From contig NZ_CAJQUM010000001.1 in the NCBI RefSeq assembly GCF_907163265.1, positions 3,286,001 through 3,350,000 on the forward strand: a DNA stretch of 64,000 bases. The letters run 5' to 3'. How positions within the stretch are numbered: the stretch's first letter is position 1; every line of letters begins with the position of its first letter. Below the pieces are notes generated by a model that searched no databases, was not told where the DNA came from, and saw nothing but the letters and a program-made list of their open reading frames with translations. Below, one piece after another: positions 29,075 through 39,097 of this stretch. The stretch is from Georgfuchsia toluolica (GTDB lineage: Bacteria > Pseudomonadota > Gammaproteobacteria > Burkholderiales > Rhodocyclaceae). The translations under genes and the position numbers were made by a program.

Positions 29075-29228
29075 TTAACGGGATAGAGCAGAAGCGGAGC
29101 GCATGGTGGTATCGAGCGCAGCGAGCTGATCAGTAGCCCCGCCCCGGGGCGGGGTATGGGGGTGGTGGGCGTTCAATTTGCCTTTACTCATTTTCATCTT
29201 TAGATGCTGGCGCTGGCGACCATGCGCG

Positions 29229-29232
<4 letters not shown>
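29075..29232 (-). repeat. Dispersed intergenic repeat, copy C (158 bp, inverted)
   Basis: On the minus strand it runs from TTAACGCGCATGG to CCCGTTAA. The central hairpin is CCCCGCC-CCGG-GGCGGGG, followed by the perfect palindrome CTGATCAG, where copies A and B have CCAATTGG or TCAATTGG. The terminal TTAA at 29229-29232 supplies the alaS stop codon. Confidence 0.85.
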
Positions 29233-31841
<2,609 letters not shown>

Positions 31842-31894
31842 GACGGGGCTGATGAACAATGGGCGATGCGCGGATTTTACGCGATGACCAGAGG

Positions 31895-31962
31895 GAATCC
31901 CATGGGACGACTGGAACGAATCCCGTGGGATGGCCGGCGGAAATCCCCGTGGGAAGCCGCCG
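31895..31962. repeat. Three imperfect 23-bp tandem units with palindromic cores
   Basis: Units at 31895-31917, 31918-31940 and 31941-31962 each carry an ATCCC-RTGGGA core (ATCCCATGGGAC, ATCCCGTGGGAT, ATCCCCGTGGGAA). They sit in the 150-bp gap between ugpQ and alaS, 54-121 bases upstream of the alaS ATG. Phased palindromes of this kind suggest protein binding or RNA structure. Confidence 0.65.
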
Positions 31963-31991
31963 TGCCGCCGAAACAGCAGCCGCAAGTCGCG

Positions 31992-32717
31992 CTATTCGGC
32001 CGGAAACAAATCCGGGCGGTCGGAGAACACTGCATCCATGCCGGCCGCAAACAGCGCTTCGGCCTGCTGCCGGTTGTTCACGGTCCAGATCGCCATTTGC
32101 AGGCCATGACTTCGGCATTCACGCAACATTTCGAGATCGTTATCTTCGACGGACGCGTGAAAGCCGACACAGCCCAGTGCCCTCACCTGGGCCTGCCAAT
32201 CGGCCGGGATCTCGACGACCTCCAGCGCACGTGGCAGATGCGGGGCGATGTCGCGCACCCGCTCCAGCGCCGCATAGGAGAACGATGACAGCAGCGGCAA
32301 TGTGGTGCCGCGCCAGTGTTCGGTTACGGCACGCACCGTCGCTTCGGCGGTTTCGACATCGAAGCCCCGCGCCGGCTTGATTTCGACATTGGGCAGGATG
32401 CCGTGGCGCTGGCAGGCATCAAGCACTTCGGCAAAGGTGGGAATCTTTTCACCGGCGAAAGCGGCATGGTGTTTGGCACCGGCGTCCAGCTGGCGCAGCA
32501 TGTCAGCCTCATGATCGGCGACGCAACCGGTTCCGCTGGTGGTACGTTCCAGCGTCTCGTCGTGAATCACCAGCGGCACGCCGTCCTTCGACAGCATGAC
32601 ATCGAATTCAACACCCATGCAGCCAAGCCGTGCGGTAATGGCGAGTCCCGCCAGCGTGTTCTCCGGCGCCAGGGCGCCGCCAAGGCGATGCACGATTAGG
32701 CGCGGATAGGGCCACAT
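31992..32717 (-). CDS. ugpQ: Glycerophosphodiester phosphodiesterase, cytoplasmic type
   Basis: Hydrolyses glycerophosphodiesters to sn-glycerol-3-phosphate + alcohol. The 241 aa have no signal peptide and carry the GDPD motifs: VHRLGG...PENT near the N-terminus, GVEFDV, HDETLERTT, and VEIKP and WTVNN in the later strands. Length and cytosolic location match UgpQ. The solute-binding protein gene lies upstream on the same strand across a 173-bp spacer that holds repeat copy E, which supports a glycerophosphodiester uptake theme. Confidence 0.92.
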   Translation of the reverse strand: MWPYPRLIVHRLGGALAPENTLAGLAITARLGCMGVEFDVMLSKDGVPLVIHDETLERTTSGTGCVADHEADMLRQLDAGAKHHAAFAGEKIPTFAEVLDACQRHGILPNVEIKPARGFDVETAEATVRAVTEHWRGTTLPLLSSFSYAALERVRDIAPHLPRALEVVEIPADWQAQVRALGCVGFHASVEDNDLEMLRECRSHGLQMAIWTVNNRQQAEALFAAGMDAVFSDRPDLFPAE

Positions 32718-32725
32718 TTGCTAAA

Positions 32726-32860
32726 CCGGCCAAGCCGAAACCAAACAGGAGAGAGTTCGATGAAGTGCTTTGGTGTTTGGCCGGAAAGGCGAATTGAAGC
32801 CCCACCCCACCCATCCGCCCCTCAAGGGGCGGCTACCAATTTGCTCGCTGCGCTCGAACG
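32726..32860 (+). repeat. Dispersed intergenic repeat, degenerate copy E, with an adjoining hairpin
   Basis: The core 32785-32860 has AAAGGCGAATTGAA, a CCCCACCC run, the hairpin CCGCCCC-TCAA-GGGGCGG, and CTACCAATTTGCTCGCTGCG. The hairpin keeps its UCAA loop but its stem bases are rearranged in a compensated way relative to copy B. The usual 5' part is replaced by a hairpin with arms CCGGCCAA (32726-32733) and TTGGCCGG (32777-32784). Confidence 0.6.
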
Positions 32861-32890
32861 TTTTCGCAGGATTTGGCATGGCTTGACCGC

Positions 32891-34126
32891 TTATTGTTTA
32901 ATTGCAATGGCATTGACGCGCTGCATGGCGACGTCAAGCGCCTGTTTGGCCGATATCTTGTCGCGCCAGACCAGTTCGATCTGTTCACCGATGTTGTCGC
33001 GCAGTCGCGTCAGCAAGGCGCCGCTTTTCAAACGTGGCTTGTCGCTGCGAATGGATAGTCGGCGCGCGGCTGCGTCGAGCACCGCCGGCGGCGCGCCTGA
33101 TTCGCGCAGCGCTGCGATTGCCTGTGCCGTCATCGGCAGGTAGCCGGTGCCCTTGACCCAGTCGCGCTGCACTTCCGGCTGCATCAGGAAAGCGACGAAA
33201 CGCGCCATCAATTTGTATTCTTCTTTGCTTTTGCCGGCCAGTATCCACAAGCCCGCACCATCCGGTACCACGTTGCCCGGCGTTACGCCATATTCGTCTT
33301 CGTAGTACGGCAAGCTGCCGACACCGGCCTTGATGCGTCCCGCTGCATAGATGTCGGCATAGAGCGAGGATTCGCCGGTCAGCATGGCGCACTCGCCGGA
33401 CAGGAAGCGCGCGTCCGCTTCGCTGCGGGCGCCGTAATAGCGGAAGTACGAACTGCGATACCAGCTCGCCAGCATGGCCATGTGCTTGACATTGATGAGT
33501 CCGTTCAGGGCCACGCGATTGGATTGGCCGAAGATCGGCTGCCCCTGCTGCGTGGTGACGTTCTCCAGATGCACCCAGCTGAAGCGCGAAGAAGTCAGCG
33601 GGCAGGCAATGCCGGCATCATTAAGCGCCCCTGCCGCCGTCTGCACCTCGTGCCAGGTGCGCGGCGCGGTATCGGGCGCAAGACCGGCCTTGCGAAACAG
33701 CTCCTTGTTCCAGTAGATCACCGGCAAAGACAGGCCCAGCGGCAGGGCCTGCAACTGGCCCGGCTTTTCGCTCATCGCCTCGGCGATTTGCGGATACATG
33801 CCGGCAGCATCAAGCGGCACGCCGGACTCCTTCATTGCCTGATACAGCGGCTTGAAGCGCGGCAGGGTGCCGAAGAAGGTGATGCTGTCGTCGCTGTCGA
33901 GCAGCGCCATGTGCGGCAGATGGCGGCCATCATTGGCGCTTTTTATATCCTGCAACACCACTTTGCCCTTGCCCTTTTGCGCGGCATTAAAGCGCACAAC
34001 AAGCGTCGACAGGGTGTCGAGATTGCGTGCGCTCAGTGCGTGGCGCAAGGTCACCTCCTGCGCATGCAGGGAAATTCCGAAGCTCAGCAGAAATACGGCT
34101 AATACGGCTTTTCTCATTTTCGCCAT
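32891..34126 (-). CDS. Extracellular solute-binding protein (UgpB-like, family 1)
   Basis: A 411-aa periplasmic binding protein of an ABC importer: signal peptide (~1-22), then a two-lobed family-1 solute-binding fold (LPLGLSLPVIYWNKELFRKAGL, GECAMLTGESSLYADI, GLWILAGKSKEEYKLMARFVAFL). Being beside ugpQ, sn-glycerol-3-phosphate or glycerophosphodiesters are plausible ligands. The permease and ATPase genes (ugpA, ugpE, ugpC) are absent on either side, so it must use components encoded elsewhere or act as a sensor. Confidence 0.85.
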   Translation of the reverse strand: MAKMRKAVLAVFLLSFGISLHAQEVTLRHALSARNLDTLSTLVVRFNAAQKGKGKVVLQDIKSANDGRHLPHMALLDSDDSITFFGTLPRFKPLYQAMKESGVPLDAAGMYPQIAEAMSEKPGQLQALPLGLSLPVIYWNKELFRKAGLAPDTAPRTWHEVQTAAGALNDAGIACPLTSSRFSWVHLENVTTQQGQPIFGQSNRVALNGLINVKHMAMLASWYRSSYFRYYGARSEADARFLSGECAMLTGESSLYADIYAAGRIKAGVGSLPYYEDEYGVTPGNVVPDGAGLWILAGKSKEEYKLMARFVAFLMQPEVQRDWVKGTGYLPMTAQAIAALRESGAPPAVLDAAARRLSIRSDKPRLKSGALLTRLRDNIGEQIELVWRDKISAKQALDVAMQRVNAIAIKQ

Positions 34127-34298
34127 CCCGAACGTATACCAATAAGTCTATCCCACAACAAATCGCTTGTCCGAAAGGTTGCTTCGTGTTACTTAAAGGC
34201 AAATCATTTCACTTCTAAAAATTCTCAAATGCGACTATCGTGGGGAAGAGTTGGCTCAACACTGTCCGGATCGTTTCATTCCCCAAGAGAGACCCATC

Positions 34299-34808
34299 AT
34301 GAACGACAAAAACAACACGCTGGACACCGAAACTCGCGCCACGTCACAGGATCACCATACCCTGCGGCTCTGGCTGCGGCTGCAGGCCTGTAGCAACCTT
34401 ATTCAGGGCCAAATCCGCAGCCGCCTGCGCAGCCAGTTCGATATCACGCTGCCGCGCTATGACCTGATGGCGCAACTGGAGCGCTCTCCCAAAGGCCTCA
34501 GGATGGGCGAACTGTCGAAACGCATGATGGTGACCGGGGGCAATATCACCGGCATCACCGACCAACTCGTGGCGGAGGGACTCGTGGTGCGTGAAGGCAA
34601 CCCAGAGGACCGCCGCGCCTATATCGTCAAGTTCACGCCGCAAGGTCACGAGGCGTTCGCCAAAATGGCGATAATCTACGAAAAATGGGTCATCGAATTT
34701 TTCGACGGCATGAAGGAGATGGACCGCTATCAACTCCACTCCCTGCTGGCGACGCTGAAAGCCCATATGAAGACGATTTCTTCCGCCAAGAGCTCTCCCA
34801 CCGTATAA
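34299..34808 (+). CDS. MarR-family transcriptional regulator
   Basis: 169 aa. The winged helix spans residues ~45-130 (MGELSKRMMVTGGNITGITD as recognition helix; NPEDRRAYIVKFTPQG as wing with the conserved D-R). The ATG at 34299 has an AGAGAG site; the frame extends 16 codons upstream. It lies between the divergent solute-binding gene and rhlE. No clear palindrome covers its own start, and the target is not evident. It is only distantly similar to the MarR at 25318-25785. Confidence 0.9.
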   Translation: MNDKNNTLDTETRATSQDHHTLRLWLRLQACSNLIQGQIRSRLRSQFDITLPRYDLMAQLERSPKGLRMGELSKRMMVTGGNITGITDQLVAEGLVVREGNPEDRRAYIVKFTPQGHEAFAKMAIIYEKWVIEFFDGMKEMDRYQLHSLLATLKAHMKTISSAKSSPTV

Positions 34809-34889
34809 TGCGCGGGTCGCGCCCCACCGGTTGGCGCGCAAACTCTGGGCCGTTCTGGCTTCGTTTCACCCCCCAACAAAGTTTCGCCG

Positions 34890-34937
34890 CCTGAACCGGT
34901 ATCCCGCAAGGGACGGGCCGATTCAGGAGTATTTATG
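34890..34937 (+). promoter_or_regulatory. Shine-Dalgarno-sequestering hairpin with a ribosome site upstream of rhlE
   Basis: CCTGAA (34890-34895) pairs with TTCAGG (34922-34927); inside, CGG pairs with CCG and TCCC-GCAA-GGGA forms a GNRA-capped tip. The outer stem takes in the first three bases of AGGAG (34925-34929), a consensus ribosome site 5 bases before ATG 34935. That ATG opens a 68-codon frame (34935-35141) ending 14 bases inside rhlE. Confidence 0.5.
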
Positions 34938-34957
34938 GCAGCCTTACCCCTATCCCC

Positions 34958-35073
34958 TTTCCCAAGGAAAGGGGGACACAAGTGTCCCCCTTTGGGAAAA
35001 ACAGCGCCCACCCCCCTTCCCCCGCCCCAAGGGCGGGGGCGATTGGTTACCTCCCCCCTCTTGGAGGGGGAGG
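34958..35073. repeat. GC-rich hairpin mosaic upstream of rhlE
   Basis: Three perfect or near-perfect hairpins follow each other: 34958-34999 (AAAGGGGGACAC/GTGTCCCCCTTT within TTTCCC/GGGAAA), 35019-35039 (CCCCCGCCC/GGGCGGGGG), and 35050-35073 (CCTCCCCC/GGGGGAGG). They lie in the 319-bp spacer between marR and rhlE. Style and C-runs recall the dispersed repeats, but no common backbone is visible. Confidence 0.7.
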
Positions 35074-35127
35074 AAGGTGGGGTGTCCTGTATCTCTGCGC
35101 TTGCGCAGACGGCTCTGCGGAGGCGCG

Positions 35128-36555
35128 ATGACATTCGATGATCTCGGGCTGTTGCCCGAACTGTTGAAAGCTGTGCACGAAGCCGGCTATACCGAGCCGA
35201 CGCCGATCCAGGCCCAGGCAATTCCCATTGTGCTGCAAGGCCTCGACATGATGGGCGGCGCGCAGACCGGCACCGGCAAGACTGCAGGCTTCACTCTGCC
35301 CATGCTGCAACGCCTCGCCCATCACGCCAGTACTTCATCCTCCCCGGCCCGTCATCCGGTGCGCGCGCTGATCCTGGCGCCGACGCGGGAACTGGCGATC
35401 CAGGTCGAAGACAGCGTCAAGACCTACAGCAAATACCTGCCGCTGCGCTCGGTCTGCATCTACGGCGGCGTGGATATCAAACCACAGATCGCCGAACTCA
35501 AGGAAGGCCGCGAGATCGTCGTCGCCACGCCCGGCCGCCTGCTCGATCACGTGCAGCAAAAAAGCGTCAGCTTTGCGCAAGTCGAAGTGCTGGTCCTCGA
35601 CGAAGCCGACCGCATGCTCGACATGGGCTTCATCCCCGACATCAAGCGCATTCTCGCCATGCTGCCCGCAACGCGGCAGAGCCTGCTGTTCTCGGCCACT
35701 TTCTCGGAAGAGATCAAGAAGCTCGCCGACGTGATGCTGAAAAATCCGCAGTTGATCGAAGTCGCGCGCCGCAACACGGTGTCGGAGACCATCTCGCACC
35801 GCGTGCATATGGTGTCGGCCGATCACAAGCGGCATCTGCTGCTGCATCTGCTCAAGGAATCGAACCTGTCGCAGGTATTGGTCTTCGTCGGCACCAAGTT
35901 TGGCGCCAGCCGCCTGTCGGTGTGGCTGGAGCGGCAGGGCATCAATGCCACCGCCATTCACGGCGACAAAAGCCAGCAACAGCGCAGCGAAGCGCTCGAA
36001 GCCTTCAAGGCCGGCACGGTGCGGGTATTGGTCGCCACCGACGTCGCGGCACGCGGCCTCGACATCGACGATCTGCCCCACGTCATCAACTACGAATTGC
36101 CGCATACCGCCGAGGATTACATTCACCGCATCGGCCGCACCGGCCGCGCCGGCAAGAGGGGCGACGCGACTTCCTTGGTTGCCCCCGAAGAGAAACCGCG
36201 CCTCGCCGATATCGAGAAGCTGATCAAGTTCAAGATCGAACAGGTCACGCTACCCGATTTTGATCCTGGCACAGCCGTGTACCACGAAGATCGTGACCGC
36301 GTCCGCGGCCGCAGCCGCCACGGGCATATTCGCGAACGCGAAGAACACCGCCCGCATGGCCCGCGCAGTTCGGTGGCCCTGCCGCGTCCTGCGGCGCATG
36401 TGCCGACTATCGCACCCGACGGCTTTGATTTCAGCAAACCCTATGAAGGCAAAACTGGCGAGGGTGCGGCAAGCAAATCCGCCGCCCCGCCACGGCGGCC
36501 GGTCAAACCCGTCGCTGCATTGCTGGGCGGCTTCGGCAAGAAAAACAATGCCTGA
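35128..36555 (+). CDS. rhlE: DEAD-box RNA helicase RhlE
   Basis: A 475-aa ATP-dependent RNA helicase involved in ribosome maturation and cold adaptation. Motifs in order: Q motif PTPIQAQAIP, motif I AQTGTGKTAG (~46-55), DEAD in VLDEADRMLDMGF (~157), SATF, and motif VI HRIGRTGRAGKRG. A basic, low-complexity tail follows (~375-475), as usual for RhlE. The ATG at 35128 has GCGGAGG four bases upstream. The longer frame from 34831 only translates the hairpin mosaic. A 7-bp-stem hairpin (36552-36570) covers the stop and the convergent MoaD-like stop. Confidence 0.95.
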   Translation: MTFDDLGLLPELLKAVHEAGYTEPTPIQAQAIPIVLQGLDMMGGAQTGTGKTAGFTLPMLQRLAHHASTSSSPARHPVRALILAPTRELAIQVEDSVKTYSKYLPLRSVCIYGGVDIKPQIAELKEGREIVVATPGRLLDHVQQKSVSFAQVEVLVLDEADRMLDMGFIPDIKRILAMLPATRQSLLFSATFSEEIKKLADVMLKNPQLIEVARRNTVSETISHRVHMVSADHKRHLLLHLLKESNLSQVLVFVGTKFGASRLSVWLERQGINATAIHGDKSQQQRSEALEAFKAGTVRVLVATDVAARGLDIDDLPHVINYELPHTAEDYIHRIGRTGRAGKRGDATSLVAPEEKPRLADIEKLIKFKIEQVTLPDFDPGTAVYHEDRDRVRGRSRHGHIREREEHRPHGPRSSVALPRPAAHVPTIAPDGFDFSKPYEGKTGEGAASKSAAPPRRPVKPVAALLGGFGKKNNA

Positions 36556-36566
36556 TCGCCTGCCGA

Positions 36567-36827
36567 TCAGCCGCCACTGAGTGCCTGGAAAATAATCACC
36601 TCATCGCTGCTGCGCAGCGGCGTGTCCAGCGCGGCTGCCTGATCCTGATTCACCCAGATGCGGATGTGGCGCCGTATGGCGTCCTGTTCGTCGATCATGC
36701 GAAAGCGGATGCCGGGGTAGCGGCGATCCAGATCGATGAGCAATTCGCCCAGCGTGTTGCCATCGGCCTCGACCTCGCGTTGTTCGCCGGTATAGGAACG
36801 CAACGGAGTCGGAATGGAAACTTTCAC
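36567..36827 (-). CDS. MoaD/ThiS-family ubiquitin-like protein
   Basis: 86 aa with the beta-grasp pattern (MKVSIPTPLRSYTGEQREVE, LGELLIDLDRRYPGI, DEVIIFQALSGG) and the C-terminal Gly-Gly that is adenylylated and thiocarboxylated, or conjugated, in this superfamily. It is not beside moaE, thiG or an E1-like gene, so a role in molybdopterin or thiamine synthesis is not implied. Its ATG overlaps the stop of the upstream beta-propeller gene by 4 bases, pointing to a functional pair. Confidence 0.88.
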   Translation of the reverse strand: MKVSIPTPLRSYTGEQREVEADGNTLGELLIDLDRRYPGIRFRMIDEQDAIRRHIRIWVNQDQAAALDTPLRSSDEVIIFQALSGG

Positions 36828-37999
36828 CGCGCCAACTCAACGGCTTCGACCGCGTAGATCTGCGGCAGGTGTTGCGCGATGCAGGACCATTTTTCACCCT
36901 CGTTCCGGCTGGCCCAGACTTCGCCGCCCGTGGTGCCGAAGTAGAGTCCTGGCGGATCGTGGGCATCGCAGCTCATCGACTGGCGCAGCACCGTGAACCA
37001 GCCCTGATTGGGTGGCAAGCCGGCATCGAGGCGGTGCCAGGTTCTGCCCGCATTGCGCGAGACGTAGGCAGCCGGTTTTCCGCCGACACTGGTGCGCGGC
37101 CACACCGCGGTGCCGTCCATCGGAAACACCCACAGCGTGTCCGGATCGCGCGGATGCAATACGACCGGGAACCCGATGTCGCCGATCTTCTTCGGCATTT
37201 TCATGCCAATGCGTTTCCATTTCCCCAGTGCCCGATCCATGCGGTAGATGCCGCAGTGATTCTGCTGGTACAGCACGTCTGGCGCCAGCGGATGCAGGCG
37301 CACGCAATGCGGATCGTGTCCGTATTCCGGGTCGGGGAAGGGCAGAAAGTCCGCCGCACAACCGGCATTCAGCGGCTGCCAGTTTGCGCCACGATCCGTG
37401 CTCTCGAACACGCCGCCGCTCGACAGGCCGATATAAAGATGGCACGGATCGCGCGGGTCGATGTTGATCGAATGCAGCTTGGGTCCGTCAGGGGTGCCGT
37501 CCTGTTCGCCGCCGGTCCATTTTTGGTACATCGGATGATCGTTGAAGCCTGACACCGGATTCCACGTCGCGCCGCCGTCTTCAGTGCGAAACAAGCCTTG
37601 CGGCGAGGTACCCGCGTACCAGACCCGTGGCTCGCTGGCATGGCCGGGCGTCAACCAGAAAGTGTGATTGACGACGCGGCCCTTTTCACCCGGCGCCGCT
37701 TTGGGAAATGCCGGTGGCCGCGCCGCTTCCGCCCATGTCTTGCCGAAATTGCCGGAGCGGAACACGCTTGGTCCCAGATGGCCGGTGCGCGCGGCCAGCA
37801 GCAACGTCTTTCGGTCGCGCGGATCGAGCACCATGTGATGCACGATATGACCAAAAAATATTGGTGCGCTGCTGGTCCATGTGCGCCGCGCCGGATCGGA
37901 CTTGAGTATGAATGCGCCCTTGCGCGTGGCGATCAGGAGGGCGACCGGGCCGGCCGCGGCCGATGGTGCAAGCGGTTTGACGCGGGTAGAGGATTTCAT
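36824..37999 (-). CDS. BNR/YVTN-type beta-propeller protein (exo-alpha-sialidase-like)
   Basis: About 391 aa from the ATG at 37999, which has GGAG nine bases before it; further in-frame ATGs lie upstream to 38050. Repeated S-x-D-x-G-x-T-W-type Asp boxes are visible (RTEDGGATWNPVSG, ESTDRGANWQPLN, SRNAGRTWHRLD, ASRNEGEKWSCIA), implying a six- or seven-bladed propeller. There is no signal peptide, so it is cytoplasmic. Sialidase catalytic residues are not evident; the annotation as glycosidase is by fold only. It is translationally coupled to the MoaD-like protein. Confidence 0.82.
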   Translation of the reverse strand: MKSSTRVKPLAPSAAAGPVALLIATRKGAFILKSDPARRTWTSSAPIFFGHIVHHMVLDPRDRKTLLLAARTGHLGPSVFRSGNFGKTWAEAARPPAFPKAAPGEKGRVVNHTFWLTPGHASEPRVWYAGTSPQGLFRTEDGGATWNPVSGFNDHPMYQKWTGGEQDGTPDGPKLHSINIDPRDPCHLYIGLSSGGVFESTDRGANWQPLNAGCAADFLPFPDPEYGHDPHCVRLHPLAPDVLYQQNHCGIYRMDRALGKWKRIGMKMPKKIGDIGFPVVLHPRDPDTLWVFPMDGTAVWPRTSVGGKPAAYVSRNAGRTWHRLDAGLPPNQGWFTVLRQSMSCDAHDPPGLYFGTTGGEVWASRNEGEKWSCIAQHLPQIYAVEAVELAR

Positions 38000-38070
38000 G
38001 TCGGGTTGCTCCATGAAAACGTCGACGCTCACCATACTACGCCGCTGCATCCATCCCTGCCGCAGTGGGG

Positions 38071-38982
38071 TTATTGATTCTTGCCCTCGCCTGTTGTTGC
38101 TGTGCCTTCTTCGTTAGGCGGCGGCTGCCAGTCCACCGGCAGCGCCTGGCGCCAGTTGTGCGGTGTGCATTGATCCCAGCGCAGATTGGGGACATAGAAG
38201 ATCGCCGCATGCAGTCGCGACAACCGGTCGAACGAAGGCTGCTGCAACACCTTCACGACGCCCCCGTTCACATAGAAGTCCAGCGAATATTTGGGGTAGG
38301 CCATCACCATGCCGTCGGTGGTGAAGGAAACATCTTCGGGCCGCACGATCTGCGCCACCTTCTCTTCGCTGTCGCCCGGTTCCAAGGCACGCAAGGCCTG
38401 CTGCGTTTTCTCATAATTTTCGCGCTCGACCATATTGCTGTGGGCCGAACTCAACTTGCTGAAAATACTGAATGGATTGGTTCCCATGCCGACCAGCGAG
38501 CGCACATCCGAAAGTACCGGATTGCTTACCACCTCTTTCACGCTCTGCATGGTCGATTTGCCGGAAAAGTCGAGTGTTGCGCTCTCGGCTGGGGTGGCAG
38601 CGGCAAGCAGCGAATCGAACCAGTCCAGCGCATCGCGGGCCCAGTGGTAATGCGTAGCGGTGGCATAGCCGCGGCAGCTGTAAAACGCCCGTACATCGCG
38701 CTTCGACAGCGTACCGTATATCTTGTTATCGAGAAATAGCAGGCCACCGTAGTCGGTGTCGGTAAACGCCACATAGTCGATTTCACGCCCCTTTCGGTCA
38801 AGCATTTCGAAACGCTCCATGGCCGACTCCGCGGGTACCTCAGCCAACACCTTGCGACCGACGCTGGCACCATCCACGCGCATGCTGGTCGCACCGGCAT
38901 TGCGCTCCGGCTTGGCCGGCTTGTTCGTCGCGCAACCCACGCAGAACGCGACCAGCAACACGACAGCGACATTGCGGATCAT
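38071..38982 (-). CDS. Putative lipoprotein, function unknown
   Basis: 303 aa. The N-terminus MIRNVAVVLLVAFCVGC has a lipobox-like end (Cys17), so attachment to a membrane by lipid is likely. The rest is a soluble mixed alpha/beta region without recognised motifs. A near-consensus AAAGGAGG site supports the start. A strong terminator separates it from pntB upstream; the propeller gene starts 71 bases after its stop, so the two may be cotranscribed. I recognise no family. Confidence 0.7.
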   Translation of the reverse strand: MIRNVAVVLLVAFCVGCATNKPAKPERNAGATSMRVDGASVGRKVLAEVPAESAMERFEMLDRKGREIDYVAFTDTDYGGLLFLDNKIYGTLSKRDVRAFYSCRGYATATHYHWARDALDWFDSLLAAATPAESATLDFSGKSTMQSVKEVVSNPVLSDVRSLVGMGTNPFSIFSKLSSAHSNMVERENYEKTQQALRALEPGDSEEKVAQIVRPEDVSFTTDGMVMAYPKYSLDFYVNGGVVKVLQQPSFDRLSRLHAAIFYVPNLRWDQCTPHNWRQALPVDWQPPPNEEGTATTGEGKNQ

Positions 38983-39049
38983 TTAGTCCTCCTTTGCTAT
39001 CTGTATAGCATCGCCCCGATGCTCGATCGGGCAAATAAGCAAGACTGCC

Positions 39050-39084
39050 AAAAAAAAAACGCCCGCTGTCGCGGGCGTTTTTTT
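39050..39084. terminator. Bidirectional Rho-independent terminator after pntB
   Basis: ACGCCCGC-TGTC-GCGGGCGT with a run of A on the left and of T on the right. It lies 14 bases beyond the pntB stop and serves the pntAB operon on the minus strand. Confidence 0.93.
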
Positions 39085-39097
39085 GCATCGAACGCAC

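Noticed and set aside
34831-35127. N-terminal extension of RhlE by 99 residues
   Set aside because: The extension translates the hairpin mosaic; RhlE homology and a good GGAGG site begin at ATG 35128.
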